Positions 48,330 to 57,446 of a DNA stretch of 64,000 nucleotides are shown piece after piece (within the stretch, counting starts at the first letter, position 1; every line of letters starts with the position of its first letter). The stretch spans positions 186,001 to 250,000 of the forward strand of contig DATMRS010000022.1 in the NCBI GenBank assembly GCA_035566015.1. The letters are read 5' to 3'. A program made the translations under genes and the position numbers. The notes below the pieces were generated by a model. The model saw only the letters and a list, made by a program, of their open reading frames with translations, ran no database searches and was not told the origin of the DNA. The DNA is from DATMRS01 sp035566015. GTDB lineage: Bacteria > Pseudomonadota > Alphaproteobacteria > Sphingomonadales > Sphingomonadaceae.

Positions 48330-48824
48330 ATGGCTTTGAAGATCGAGGATCGGCTGGCGCTGCAAGACCTGATCGCGGCCTATAGCTGGGCGCTCGACAC
48401 CGGCGACGTCGAGGCGCTGGTCGCCTGCTTCACCCCCGATGCGCGGATGGTCGAGGAAGTGTTCGACGATCCCGATATCTGGGAAGGACATGACGGGATT
48501 CGGGGCATTGCGGAGCATTATCGGAACGCCGAAGGTTTTCCGGGCCGGCAGCATCATGTGACCCAAATCCAATATATGCCGCAGGCCGATGGGTCAGTGA
48601 AAATGCGCTCCTTCGCCTTCGTGACGGAGTGCGAGGGCGAGCCGCCTTATGTGCTGCGCTTCGCCGGCTGGTATGACGATCATGCCGTCAAATGTGACGA
48701 TGGCGAATGGCGCTTCCACCGCCGGACAGTGCGGCTGTGGGATGGCGAGATACTCAAGAACTTCCCTGGGCGCGGCCAATGGGTGCCGCGCAAGCGCCCG
48801 GAATCGCTTATTATCCGCCGCTAG
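48330..48824 (+). CDS. NTF2-like (SnoaL_4) protein, possible ring-hydroxylating-type or dehydratase homologue
   Basis: A 164-residue NTF2-fold protein: IEDRLALQDLIAAYSWALDTGDVEAL (helical start), DARMVEE and QHHVTQI, with WRFHRRTVRLWDGEIL near the end. It resembles the SnoaL_4 group found beside aromatic and steroid degradation genes. It is divergent from the other NTF2-like gene. A catalytic role is possible but no active-site pair can be fixed by eye. Confidence 0.82.
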   Translation: MALKIEDRLALQDLIAAYSWALDTGDVEALVACFTPDARMVEEVFDDPDIWEGHDGIRGIAEHYRNAEGFPGRQHHVTQIQYMPQADGSVKMRSFAFVTECEGEPPYVLRFAGWYDDHAVKCDDGEWRFHRRTVRLWDGEILKNFPGRGQWVPRKRPESLIIRR

Positions 48825-50727
48825 GAGGGGGCTGTGACTGCCGGGGGCGTTCCCCCGGTGACACCGCCTCGCGCGTGCGGGGGGCGACCTGTTCGGCACG
48901 CTGGCGGGCGGGGCCTTTGGCCCTCAGCAGGTTATGCGCGGTGTTGACGAGGCCGATATGCGAGAAAGCCTGCGGGAAATTGCCCAGCAAGCGCTTGTTT
49001 ATGGGATCATATTCCTCCGCCAGCAGGCCGAGATCGTTGCGTAGCGCGAGTAATCGTTCGAACAGCGTGCGCGCATCGTCGATCCGGCCACTCAGCACAT
49101 AGGCGTCCGCCAGCCAGAAGCTGCACGCGAGAAAGGCGCCTTCCTCGCCGCCGACGCCATCGTCGGTCTGGTCGGTGGAGTAACGCAGCACGAAGCCGTC
49201 GCGCATCAACTCGCGCTCGATCGCGGATATCGTACCGGTGACACGGGGATCGTCGGGCGGAAGAAAGCCGAGCTGTGGCATCAGCAGCAGGCTCGCGTCC
49301 AGCGTAGTGCCGCCATAATATTGGACGAAGCTATTCTTTTCCTTGTTGAATCCGTTCACGCAAATATCGTCGTGAATGGCCTGCCGCACTGTGCACCAGC
49401 GGTCGGCCGGTCCCTCCATCTCGTGCCGCTCCACCGCCGTCACCGCGCGATCGAAGGCGACCCAGCACATCATCCGCGAATGGGTGAAGGCCCTGTCATC
49501 GCCGCGCACCTCCCAGATGCCGCGATCCAGCGTTTGCCAACTCTTCTCCAGATGATCGAGCAGCACCTTTTGCAGGCCCCACGCCTCCATGTGCGGCTGT
49601 AATTCGGCTTCGCGGGCGGCGTGCAGCGTATCGATCAACTCGCCATAAACATCGAGCTGAACCTGATTGGCCGCGGCATTGCCGATGCGAACGGGGCTGC
49701 TGCCTTCGAAGCCGGTGAGCCAGGGAATCTCGAACTCGGGCAGCCAGCGTTCGCCGGCAATGCCGTACATGATCTGCAATTGCTGCGGATGACCCGCGAC
49801 GGCGCGGAGCAGCCATTGGCGCCACGCCTCGGCTTCATCCCGATAGCCGGCGTTGAGCAGCGCATAGAGGGTGAGCGCCGAATCGCGCAGCCAGCAATAG
49901 CGATAATCCCAGTTTCGCGCGCCGCCGATCGCCTCGGGAAGCGAGGTGGTGGGCGCGGCGATGATGCCGCCCGTCGGCTGGAACGTCAGCATCTTGAGCG
50001 TGATGAGCGACCGGACGACGGGGTCCCGCCAATCCTCCGCGATATCCTCCAGCGTGCCGCGCTTCACCCATTCGCGCCACCACGCCGCTGTCCGGTCGAG
50101 GCTCTCCTGGCGGTCCGCCACGAAGTGCGGCGGCTTGTTCGACGGATGATAAGAGAGGGTGAGCGGCACGCTTTCGCCCTCGCGCACCGTAAAGGCGGAC
50201 ATAGTCTTCATGTCCTCGCCGTGCAGCGGCAGGCGGGTGTGGAACTCGATCGCGTTGGGACCTGCCACCGCGCTCAATCCATAATCGCGCCGCTGCACCC
50301 AGGGAATCGCCTGGCCATGCTCGAACCGCAGCGCGAGTTCCATTTCCATGTCGACCGATCCAGAAACCCCGGTGACGATCCGCACCAGGTCCACCTTGTC
50401 CTGATCGTTGGAGAAAGGCATGAAATCGGTGACGGTGACGACGCCGCTTGCCGTTTCGAACCGGGTTTCGAGAATGGCGGTGTCCGGCAGATAGCGCTGC
50501 GTGGCCGCCTTTGTCCCGCCCGTCGGAGCGATCCGCCAGCGGCCATTTTCGGCGGTGCCGAGCAGCGCCGCGAAGCAGGCGGGGGAATCGAAGCGGGGCA
50601 GGCATAACCAGTCGATCGACCCGTCGCGCCCGACAAGCGCGGCGGAAATCATGTTGCCGATCAGCCCATAATCCTCGATCCGCAATCCGCCCCGATCGCC
50701 CTTCGGGGCCGCACGCTCAACCACCAT
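48811..50727 (-). CDS. glycoside hydrolase family 15 (glucoamylase/trehalase type)
   Basis: The 638-residue protein has the GH15 bacterial architecture: N-terminal beta-sandwich (IEDYGLIGNMISAALVGRDG, SIDWLCLPRFDSPACF) and an alpha/alpha barrel with the family landmark GGARNWDYRYCWLRDSALTL. GH15 enzymes of this size in bacteria are glucoamylases or trehalases releasing beta-glucose by inversion. No signal peptide is seen, so it acts in the cytoplasm. Its start overlaps the stop of the upstream SDR by 11 bases. Substrate (trehalose versus malto-oligosaccharide) is undecided. Confidence 0.9.
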   Translation of the reverse strand: MVVERAAPKGDRGGLRIEDYGLIGNMISAALVGRDGSIDWLCLPRFDSPACFAALLGTAENGRWRIAPTGGTKAATQRYLPDTAILETRFETASGVVTVTDFMPFSNDQDKVDLVRIVTGVSGSVDMEMELALRFEHGQAIPWVQRRDYGLSAVAGPNAIEFHTRLPLHGEDMKTMSAFTVREGESVPLTLSYHPSNKPPHFVADRQESLDRTAAWWREWVKRGTLEDIAEDWRDPVVRSLITLKMLTFQPTGGIIAAPTTSLPEAIGGARNWDYRYCWLRDSALTLYALLNAGYRDEAEAWRQWLLRAVAGHPQQLQIMYGIAGERWLPEFEIPWLTGFEGSSPVRIGNAAANQVQLDVYGELIDTLHAAREAELQPHMEAWGLQKVLLDHLEKSWQTLDRGIWEVRGDDRAFTHSRMMCWVAFDRAVTAVERHEMEGPADRWCTVRQAIHDDICVNGFNKEKNSFVQYYGGTTLDASLLLMPQLGFLPPDDPRVTGTISAIERELMRDGFVLRYSTDQTDDGVGGEEGAFLACSFWLADAYVLSGRIDDARTLFERLLALRNDLGLLAEEYDPINKRLLGNFPQAFSHIGLVNTAHNLLRAKGPARQRAEQVAPRTREAVSPGERPRQSQPPPSGG

Positions 50728-51499
50728 GGGCGAAATCCGGATAATCGGTCATGCCGCCGTCGACGAAGACGGTGGTGCCGGTCATATAGCCTGCGACATC
50801 GGAGGCGAGCACGACTGCCATGTTCGCGACATCCTCGGGCTCGCCGACGCGGCCGAGCGGGATTTTCGCGAGCAGGTCCTTATAACCCGCCGGGTCTTGC
50901 CACACCGTCTGGTTGATCGGCGTGCGGATCGCGCCTGGGGCAAGCGAAAGGACGCGCACGCGATGCGGCGCGGCTTCCTGCGCCAATGTCTTCGCCATCA
51001 TCGCGACTCCGGCCTTGCTGGCGGTGTAGGCGCTGTAGCCGGTCCAGGCGATCACCTCATGCACGCTGCTGGTATTGATCACGACCCCCGATCGCTGCGT
51101 CACCATCCGTTTCAGCGCCTGTCGCGCGCAGAGATAGGCGCCCTTCAGATTGATATCGATTACCTTCATCCAGGCGTCGACATCCCCTTCCCAGCCGCGC
51201 GCCGGCTTGCCGTCTATACCGGCATTGTTGAGCAGCACGTCAAGACCGCCCCACGCCTCGTCCATGGCCGTAAACAGCGCCTCGACCGCGTCGGCATTGC
51301 TAATATCGGCGGACAGGCCCAACGCCTTGCCGCCACGTCCTTCGATCTCGCGCACCAGCGCATCGGTCGCTTCCGGATGGACGATATAGTTGATGGCGAC
51401 GTTGGCGCCCGCAGCGGCGAAGGCCCGCGCCATCGCCGCGCCCAAGCCCGAATTGCCACCGGTGACAAGCACGCGCTTGCCCGAAAGATCGATCTTCAT
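50717..51499 (-). CDS. SDR oxidoreductase, glucose 1-dehydrogenase-like
   Basis: A 260-residue classical SDR: TGGNSGLG (about 12-19), NNAGIDG, and YSAYTASKAG with catalytic Tyr and Lys. The C-terminal GYMTGTTVFVDGGM resembles glucose dehydrogenases of the SDR group. It overlaps the GH15 gene (upstream, same strand), and a glucose-releasing hydrolase beside a glucose dehydrogenase would make chemical sense. The substrate is inferred only from that neighbour. Confidence 0.85.
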   Translation of the reverse strand: MKIDLSGKRVLVTGGNSGLGAAMARAFAAAGANVAINYIVHPEATDALVREIEGRGGKALGLSADISNADAVEALFTAMDEAWGGLDVLLNNAGIDGKPARGWEGDVDAWMKVIDINLKGAYLCARQALKRMVTQRSGVVINTSSVHEVIAWTGYSAYTASKAGVAMMAKTLAQEAAPHRVRVLSLAPGAIRTPINQTVWQDPAGYKDLLAKIPLGRVGEPEDVANMAVVLASDVAGYMTGTTVFVDGGMTDYPDFAHGG

Positions 51500-51559
51500 C
51501 GCGTCTCCCCGCTTGCTGCACTCATGAACAGGTCAGGCGGGCAACCGTTCCGTTGTCGA

Positions 51560-52141
51560 TCAGCCGGCGGGGAGATCGTCGGGCCGATCGATGTCCGCGA
51601 GCAGTTCCGCAGATGCGCTGACGGTCGCCGCGCCCTTCAACAGCGCCTTGCCGCCGCGGTCACCGTCGAGCGTGACGAAGCGGGCGAATTCTCGCCGCGC
51701 GAGGAGGATAGGGGGCGTGACGACGCCTGTTGCGGCATTTTCGGTGGCGACGATCGGGCGTTCGCGTTCGTCGAAGGCGCTAAGCAGCGCCGTCAGATGC
51801 GGCGTCGTGACAAAGGGCATGTCGCCGAGGCAAAGCAGCGCCGCGTCGATGTCGAGGCCGGCGGCGTGGCGGATGCCCAGCGAGAGGGCATGACCGATGC
51901 CACGCGCGGGGGCGTCATTCATCACGATATCGAAACCCGCCGGGCCGAGCAGGTCGGCCGCCACCCCGTCCCGGCGACACACGGCGAGCCTGTTCGCGAA
52001 GCCCGATCGGGCGAGCAGGTTCGCGGTATGCAGCACCAGCGGTTGTCCACGCAGCGGCGCGCCCAGCTTGTCCGCCGCCCCGAAGCGCAACGATCGGCCG
52101 CTGGCAAGCAGGATCGCCGCGACGCGATCAGCCGCGATCAC
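51560..52141 (-). CDS. MobA/MocA-like nucleotidyltransferase
   Basis: A 193-residue protein with the molybdenum-cofactor nucleotidyltransferase signature AAILLASGRSLRFG (about 8-21; usual form LAAGxSxRxG), and LCLGDMPFVT with the metal-binding Asp. MocA-type members attach CMP to molybdopterin for xanthine-dehydrogenase-family enzymes. It overlaps the XdhC-like gene by 14 bases, the usual pairing. No xanthine-dehydrogenase-family structural gene lies in the window. Confidence 0.85.
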   Translation of the reverse strand: MIAADRVAAILLASGRSLRFGAADKLGAPLRGQPLVLHTANLLARSGFANRLAVCRRDGVAADLLGPAGFDIVMNDAPARGIGHALSLGIRHAAGLDIDAALLCLGDMPFVTTPHLTALLSAFDERERPIVATENAATGVVTPPILLARREFARFVTLDGDRGGKALLKGAATVSASAELLADIDRPDDLPAG

Positions 52142-53060
52142 GGAAGCTCGCGACCATCCCGGCAGCGATCGAAAGCGCGATCTCCTCGGGCGCGATCGCT
52201 CCGATGTCGAGCCCGGCGGGTCCGTCGATGCGCGCCATTGCCTTCTCCGAAAAGCCCAGCGCCGTCAATCGCGAGAGGCGCGCCGCGTGGCTTCTGCGCG
52301 ATCCCAGCGCCGCTATGTAGCCCGCAGGCGTGCGCAGCGCCGCCGCCAGCGCCGGATCGTCGATCTTGATATCATGGCTCAATGTGACGATCGCGGTGGA
52401 CATGTCGGGATGGTGCGCCGTCACCGCTTCGTCGGGCCAGCGATCGTCCAAGGCGATGCCGGGGAAGCGCTCCGCGGTGAGGAAGCGCGCGCGCGGATCG
52501 ATCACGACCGGGCGAATGCCGAGCGTCAGGGCAAGCCGGCCCAGCGCCTGCGCGATCTGCACTGCGCCGACGATCAGCAGGCGGCGCGGCGGGCGGTAGC
52601 GATTGACGAACGCGCCGTCCTGCTCGCCCGCGATGCTGCACCCCGTGGCAAGATCAGTCGAAATCGCGATTGCTTCGCCGCGATCGCGTGCTTGCCGCAG
52701 CAGGCCGAACAGCGCGGGTGAAAATCCCCCCGCGTCGACCGGCTGCACGAGGACGCTGATCTCGCCACCGCAGGGCAGGCCGACTTCCCATGCGTCGCGA
52801 TCGGCGATGCCGTACGTCTTGAGCCGCGCCTGCCCGCCCGCGATCACTTCGGCCGAAAGCTGGAGCAGATCGCCTTCGACGCAGCCGCCCGAAACCGATC
52901 CCTCGAATCGCCCGTCCTCATGAACGAGCATGTGGCTGCCGCGCGGAACGGGCGCGGAGCCCCATGTCGCAACCACTGTCGCGAGCGCCAGCCTCGCCCC
53001 TTCCCATTCCCGCGCCTTGTCGAGAATGCGGGCATGGATCGCCACGTCCTGCCTGCTCAC
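52128..53060 (-). CDS. XdhC/CoxF-family maturation protein
   Basis: A 310-residue XdhC-type protein: an N-terminal XdhC/CoxI domain with TWGSAPVPRGSHMLV and GSVSGGCVEGDL (about 30-65), and a C-terminal NAD-binding-like XdhC Rossmann domain (LLIVGAVQIAQALGRLA, LSHDIKIDDPAL). XdhC helps load sulfurated molybdenum cofactor into xanthine-dehydrogenase-family enzymes. It is translationally linked with the MobA-like gene. The client enzyme is not encoded nearby. Confidence 0.9.
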   Translation of the reverse strand: MSRQDVAIHARILDKAREWEGARLALATVVATWGSAPVPRGSHMLVHEDGRFEGSVSGGCVEGDLLQLSAEVIAGGQARLKTYGIADRDAWEVGLPCGGEISVLVQPVDAGGFSPALFGLLRQARDRGEAIAISTDLATGCSIAGEQDGAFVNRYRPPRRLLIVGAVQIAQALGRLALTLGIRPVVIDPRARFLTAERFPGIALDDRWPDEAVTAHHPDMSTAIVTLSHDIKIDDPALAAALRTPAGYIAALGSRRSHAARLSRLTALGFSEKAMARIDGPAGLDIGAIAPEEIALSIAAGMVASFRDRG

Positions 53061-53203
53061 GCTGTCAACAGCTTCTCGATACGGATGCCGGCCGCATGAA
53101 GTGCTCTCCCCGGTAGGAATATCGTTCGACGACGCCGACTACGGCATGCACCGGGACCAGATATTCAGCCAAGCCGGCAATGTACTGGCGTGTGCGGCGG
53201 CGA

Positions 53204-53974
53204 TCAATCGCCGCCGGCAACCGCCTCGATCATCAAAACATCGAGCAGGAAGGAGCCATCGGCCTCGATCGCGAAATGCTCGACCACATCGCGCGAGGCG
53301 GCCTTCTGGAGCGATCGGATCGCGCGCACATGATCCTCGGGCGTCCGCATCCGGGCGATCCATGTCGGATAGTCCATTCGCAACTGCCATGTGCGGATCG
53401 ACTGCACCTGAAAGCCGGCGCGTGTCAGCGCGGCCAGCCATTCGGCGGCGCTGTAATCGCGCACATGCGACGGATCGCGCAGCAGTTCGACCGCCTGAAT
53501 GTGCGTGTCGAGCGGCGCGGGGCCGGGCGAGGCGGCATCGATGAAGACCGCCGTCTTGCCGGGCGCGAGGATGCGCCGCGCCTCGCGCAATCCGGCCTCG
53601 AAATCGTGCCAGTGATGCGCGGAAAAGCGGCAGCCGAGAAAGTCGAAGCTTTCGTCCTCGAAAGGCAGGGCCTCCGCGGCGGCGGCGTGTGTGGCGATGT
53701 TCGCCAGCCCTTTTTCCCGCGCGGTTGCGGCCACGGCGGCCAGCATATCCGACGACAGGTCGCTCGCGACCACCTCGCGCGCGTGACGCGCCAGCCGGTA
53801 GGCGACATGGCCGCCGCCCGTGCCGAGATCGATCGCTTTGCCCGGTGCTTCGCGGCGCGCAATCTCCTCCAGCGCGTCGAGATCCTCGCCGCTCGCGTGC
53901 ACGGCGCTCGCCACATAGGCGCTTGCCTGCGGGCCGAATTGCTTTTCCACATTGGCTTCATGGGAGCGTGTCAT
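53204..53974 (-). CDS. class I SAM-dependent methyltransferase
   Basis: A 256-residue methyltransferase with motif I KAIDLGTGGGHVAYRLA (about residues 45-61), an acidic strand end VVASDLSSDML, and GCRFSAHHWHDFEAG as the post-II region. The family includes ubiquinone and small-molecule methyltransferases. It is divergent from the XRE regulator at 54056, which may control it. The acceptor is unknown. Confidence 0.87.
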   Translation of the reverse strand: MTRSHEANVEKQFGPQASAYVASAVHASGEDLDALEEIARREAPGKAIDLGTGGGHVAYRLARHAREVVASDLSSDMLAAVAATAREKGLANIATHAAAAEALPFEDESFDFLGCRFSAHHWHDFEAGLREARRILAPGKTAVFIDAASPGPAPLDTHIQAVELLRDPSHVRDYSAAEWLAALTRAGFQVQSIRTWQLRMDYPTWIARMRTPEDHVRAIRSLQKAASRDVVEHFAIEADGSFLLDVLMIEAVAGGD

Positions 53975-54025
53975 GGATATTGCGTCCTTCAGGGCGACAA
54001 TGACGTCCTCTTAGCCTATTACAAT

Positions 54026-54055
54026 GGGTGCATTTATCCAGTTATAAGAGCACCC
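54026..54055. promoter_or_regulatory. GGGTGC...GCACCC inverted repeat before XRE regulator
   Basis: GGGTGC (54026-54031) and GCACCC (54050-54055) form a perfect 6-bp inverted repeat around an AT-rich 18-base centre (ATTTATCCAGTTATAAGA), directly before the regulator ATG. It may be the autoregulatory operator of the XRE protein and of the divergent methyltransferase. Confidence 0.4.
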
Positions 54056-54886
54056 ATGCAGACCAGCGAACAGCAACGCCTGCTCGGGCAGTTCATCCGC
54101 GCGCATCGTGAGCGGGTGCGGCCGGATACGCCCGGCGGTCGCCGGCGGACGCCGGGTCTGCGGCGCGAGGAACTGGCCGATCGCGCGGGGATCGGCACGA
54201 CATGGTGCGCGTGGATCGAACAGGGACGCGACGTGAACGCCTCGCCGCATACGCTGGCGCGGTTGGCGGTAGCGCTCGAACTCACGCGGGCCGAGCGGGC
54301 CTATATGTTCGAGCTTGCCGGACGGCGCGATCCCGATGCGGGGGCGGAGGAGGTTGCCGTAGTCGACGCACCCTTTTCGATCCGAGCCGTGATCGAAACC
54401 GTCGCACAGCCGGCTTATGGTCTTGATCGCGCGTGGAACGCCTGTTGCTGGAATACCGCCGCCGAGCGCCTGTTCGTCGGATGGTTGGGGGCGGGGCGGC
54501 AGAAGAATCTGCTCCGCTATGTCTTCACCGAACCGTCGGCGCGCGACCTGCTGCCCGATTGGGAGGACCGCGCCCGCCGGCTGCTGGCTGAATTCCGTGC
54601 CGATTACGGGCGCCGCCTCACGGACCCGGCGACCAAGGCGATCGTCGATCAGCTCCACCGCGAGAGCCCCGCCTTCGCCGAGGCCTGGCAGAGGCAGGCG
54701 GTGGCGGAGCGGGAAGGGGGGCTGCGGGGCTTCAATCATCCCGAAGACGGGCTGCTCCACTTCCGCCAATTGACGTTCAGTCCCGCCGATCGGCCGGATT
54801 ACAAGCTCGTCCTGCTGCATCCGGCTGACAGGAATGCGCCGGTCAGCCGATCTCCTCATGCCTCACGTCGGGAAGGAAGGCAGTGA
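54056..54886 (+). CDS. XRE-family regulator with MmyB-like ligand domain
   Basis: A 276-residue regulator: an N-terminal helix-turn-helix (LGQFIRAHRERVRPDTPGGR, LRREELADRAGIGTTWCAWIEQGRD, about 9-60) and a C-terminal MmyB-like domain (ACCWNTAAERLFVGWL; HPEDGLLHFRQLTFSPADRPDYKLVLLHP split across its end). This group senses small molecules or fatty acids and usually controls a divergent gene, here the methyltransferase. The start is ATG 54056; the frame open to 53180 is a shadow. Its 3' end overlaps the MFS gene by 44 bases, tail to tail. Confidence 0.88.
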   Translation: MQTSEQQRLLGQFIRAHRERVRPDTPGGRRRTPGLRREELADRAGIGTTWCAWIEQGRDVNASPHTLARLAVALELTRAERAYMFELAGRRDPDAGAEEVAVVDAPFSIRAVIETVAQPAYGLDRAWNACCWNTAAERLFVGWLGAGRQKNLLRYVFTEPSARDLLPDWEDRARRLLAEFRADYGRRLTDPATKAIVDQLHRESPAFAEAWQRQAVAEREGGLRGFNHPEDGLLHFRQLTFSPADRPDYKLVLLHPADRNAPVSRSPHASRREGRQ

Positions 54887-56060
54887 GCAACCCGATCGCC
54901 GGCAGGAAGGCGCAGACCTCATAGACCGTTTCGATGCTGGTCTGGTCAGCGAGCCAGCCGAGCACGGCGGCGCCCAGCCCGCCCATGCCGAAGGCGAAAC
55001 CGAAGAACAGGCCCGACACCATACCCACCTTGCCGGGCACCAGTTCCTGCGCGAACACCACGATCGCGGGGAAGGCGGACGCGAGCACCAGGCCGATCAC
55101 CACTGTCAGCGGTGTCGTCCAGAACAGGTTGGCATGCGGCAGCAGCAACGTGAACGGCAATGCGCCGAGGATCGAAAGCCAGATTACATATTTGCGGCCG
55201 AAACGGTCGCCCAGGGGGCCGCCCGCGACGGTGCCGACCGCGACGGCGGCGAGGAAGATGAAGAGGTGAAGCTGCGCACTCTGCACCGACACGCCGAAAC
55301 GGTGGATCAGGTAGAAGGTGTAGTAGCTCGTCAGGCTGGCGAGATAGACATATTTGGAAAAGATAAGCGCCAGCAGGATCGCGATGCCCCGCCGGGCATG
55401 CGGGCTCGTCACCGGCATCGCGCCGCCCCGCCGCCCGCTCCCGTGGAGGCGGACAAGGCCGTGGTGGCGATACCACATCGCGACGTTCCAGAGGATCGCG
55501 CCCGACAGCAGCGCCAGCAGTGCAAAGAAGACGATGCTCGACTGTCCCCAGCGGACCACGACCAACGCGGCGGCGAGCGGCCCCAGCGCCTGGCCGGCAT
55601 TGCCGCCGACCTGGAAGAGCGACTGGGCAAGGCCGTGCCGCCCGCCCGCTGCCATCCGCGCCACGCGCGAGGATTCGGGATGAAATACCGACGAGCCGAC
55701 ACCCAGCAGCGAGGCGCCGACCAGCAGGAGCCAATAGGTGTGGGCGATCGACAGGATCGCCAGTCCCACCAGCGAGAACAATGTGCCGCCGGGCAGCGCC
55801 AGCGGTGTCGGCCGCTTGTCGGCATAGAGGCCGACAAGCGGCTGAAGGATCGAGGCGGTGATCTGATAGGCGAGCGTCACCAGCCCGATCTGCCCGAAGG
55901 TCAGGCCGAGCCCGTCCTTGAGCCCCGGATAGATGGCGGGAAGGAGCGACTGCATCATGTCGTTTAGCAAATGGCAGAAGCTGATCGCCAGGATTACGCC
56001 GAATACGGTTTCGTGCCCCGCGGCCCGTCCGATCTGCGTTGCCGTCCTCATCTCGCTCAT
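54843..56060 (-). CDS. MFS transporter, fosmidomycin-resistance (Fsr) type
   Basis: A 405-residue major facilitator with about 12 hydrophobic segments: SFCHLLNDMMQSLLPAIYPG near residue 28 is the characteristic Fsr start, followed by GVGSSVFHPESSRVARMA and GRFGRKYVIWLSILG-type loops. The family exports fosmidomycin and other small compounds. It is divergent from an AraC-type regulator, 91 bases away, which may control it. Natural substrate is unknown. Confidence 0.9.
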   Translation of the reverse strand: MSEMRTATQIGRAAGHETVFGVILAISFCHLLNDMMQSLLPAIYPGLKDGLGLTFGQIGLVTLAYQITASILQPLVGLYADKRPTPLALPGGTLFSLVGLAILSIAHTYWLLLVGASLLGVGSSVFHPESSRVARMAAGGRHGLAQSLFQVGGNAGQALGPLAAALVVVRWGQSSIVFFALLALLSGAILWNVAMWYRHHGLVRLHGSGRRGGAMPVTSPHARRGIAILLALIFSKYVYLASLTSYYTFYLIHRFGVSVQSAQLHLFIFLAAVAVGTVAGGPLGDRFGRKYVIWLSILGALPFTLLLPHANLFWTTPLTVVIGLVLASAFPAIVVFAQELVPGKVGMVSGLFFGFAFGMGGLGAAVLGWLADQTSIETVYEVCAFLPAIGLLTAFLPDVRHEEIG

Positions 56061-56151
56061 GAGTCACTCCTTTCGAGAGGGCAGGCGTCTAGGCGCTTCC
56101 GTGTTGTCCCGCTTCGCTATATGGGTCATTCAGTTTTGAGAGCAGGACAGA

Positions 56152-56916
56152 ATGGCTTTTCGCAATCCAGACGATCATGCGGACGTTGCTCGCCCGGTGG
56201 TGGCGATCGGCAATGATTATCCTCCCTCCTTTGAATTGCACCAGCACCGGCATAAACGCGGCCAGTTCCTCTACGCTGCGACGGGGGCGGTAGCGGTCAG
56301 CACGCCGGAGGGCGCCTGGGTCGCGCCGCCCGAGCGCGCGGTCTGGATTCCATGCGGCACCCCGCATGCGGTACGGATGGTCGGCCCCGTCCAGACCCGC
56401 AGCGTCTTCATCGAGCCGGGATTCAGCGCCGCGATCGGCCAGAGCTGCCGGGTAGTCGGCGTGTCTCCCCTCCTGCGCCAGTTGCTGGTCACGGCGGCGG
56501 AGATACCGGTGGAATATGATGAGACGGGGCGGGACGGATTGGTAATGGATCTGATCGTCGCCGAGATCGGGCGTGCGCCGCTCATCCCTCTTGCCGTGCC
56601 CTTCCCGAGCCATCCGGCGCTCGCCGAGCGCTGCCACGCCTTTCTCGAACTGCCCCGGATCGACGACAGGATCGATCATTGGGCCGACGCGCTGGCGATG
56701 AATCGGCGCCGTTTCACCCGGCTGTTCCGTCGCGAAACCGGCATGAGCTTCGCCGAGTGGCGACAACAGGCCTGTCTGTCGGTGGCGCTGCCGAGGCTTG
56801 CCGCTGGCGACCCGATCACGACGATCGCGCTCGATCTTGGCTATGACACCCCCGCGAACTTCTCGACGATGTTCAAGCGCGTTCTCGGCGTTCCGCCGAC
56901 CCGCTATCGTCTGTGA
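56152..56916 (+). CDS. AraC-family transcriptional regulator
   Basis: A 254-residue regulator with an N-terminal cupin-like domain (FELHQHRHKRGQFLYAATGA, about 24-43) and two C-terminal helix-turn-helix motifs (MNRRRFTRLFRRETGMSFAEW, ITTIALDLGYDTPANFSTMF, about 180-245). It is divergent from the Fsr-type transporter gene, so control of that gene is likely. AraC cupin regulators of this layout respond to small organic molecules. Confidence 0.92.
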   Translation: MAFRNPDDHADVARPVVAIGNDYPPSFELHQHRHKRGQFLYAATGAVAVSTPEGAWVAPPERAVWIPCGTPHAVRMVGPVQTRSVFIEPGFSAAIGQSCRVVGVSPLLRQLLVTAAEIPVEYDETGRDGLVMDLIVAEIGRAPLIPLAVPFPSHPALAERCHAFLELPRIDDRIDHWADALAMNRRRFTRLFRRETGMSFAEWRQQACLSVALPRLAAGDPITTIALDLGYDTPANFSTMFKRVLGVPPTRYRL

Positions 56917-56998
56917 ACAAATAGCGACGTCATGGGGCACAAGATGGATGCTGAGAGTTTCTCCATCACAATGGATCATCGTGGATAAGGAGAATGAT

Positions 56999-57211
56999 AT
57001 GAGCCAGCGTTTCAAGATCGGCGATCACGTCGGCTGGAATTCGGAAGCCGGACACGTCAGCGGCCGGATCATCAATGTCCACACACGCGACACTGACTAT
57101 AAGGGCCATACTCACCACGCGAGCCCCGACGAGCGGCAATATGAAATCAAGAGCGACAAGACCGATCACATCGCCCTGCATAAGGGCTCGGCGTTGAGGA
57201 AGATCGGTTGA
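56999..57211 (+). CDS. DUF2945 (hypervirulence-associated tudor domain) protein
   Basis: A 70-residue protein: FKIGDHVGWNSEAGHVSGRI, then YEIKSDKTDHIALHKGSAL. This is the short SH3/tudor-like DUF2945 family, function unknown. The ATG at 56999 follows GGATAAGGAGAATG. It is on the same strand 82 bases after the AraC gene but has its own RBS. It ends next to a transposase remnant. Confidence 0.85.
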   Translation: MSQRFKIGDHVGWNSEAGHVSGRIINVHTRDTDYKGHTHHASPDERQYEIKSDKTDHIALHKGSALRKIG

Positions 57212-57220
57212 GAGCCGCAA

Positions 57221-57318
57221 GCACTGATCGAAGTGCTCGGCGAGCCGGCCGCACCCTCGCCGCCAACTTACTCGGCTTCGTCAAACGCGCCAGCATCATG
57301 CCATGGCTCAATGATTAA
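57221..57318 (+). pseudogene. C-terminal remnant of a transposase (IS5-like)
   Basis: A frame reading ...GRTLAANLLGFVKRASIMPWLND ending in TAA at 57316-57318 resembles the tail of IS5-type transposases, which end in a helix of the form (A)xNxLAxVxLAxxxxWL. No start, catalytic DDE residues or inverted repeats remain. Bases 57319-57446 show no gene. Identification is by eye only. Confidence 0.35.
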
Positions 57319-57446
57319 ATCGTCACTACAGCCTAGCGCAGTTGATCGCCCGGCGCATTTTCCGTCGCTGGATCGCCAAGCCGATGCATAGCGGAAGCTG
57401 GGATTTCAGCTGCACCCGCCCCGATCATACCCGCTGGAGAGCGGCC

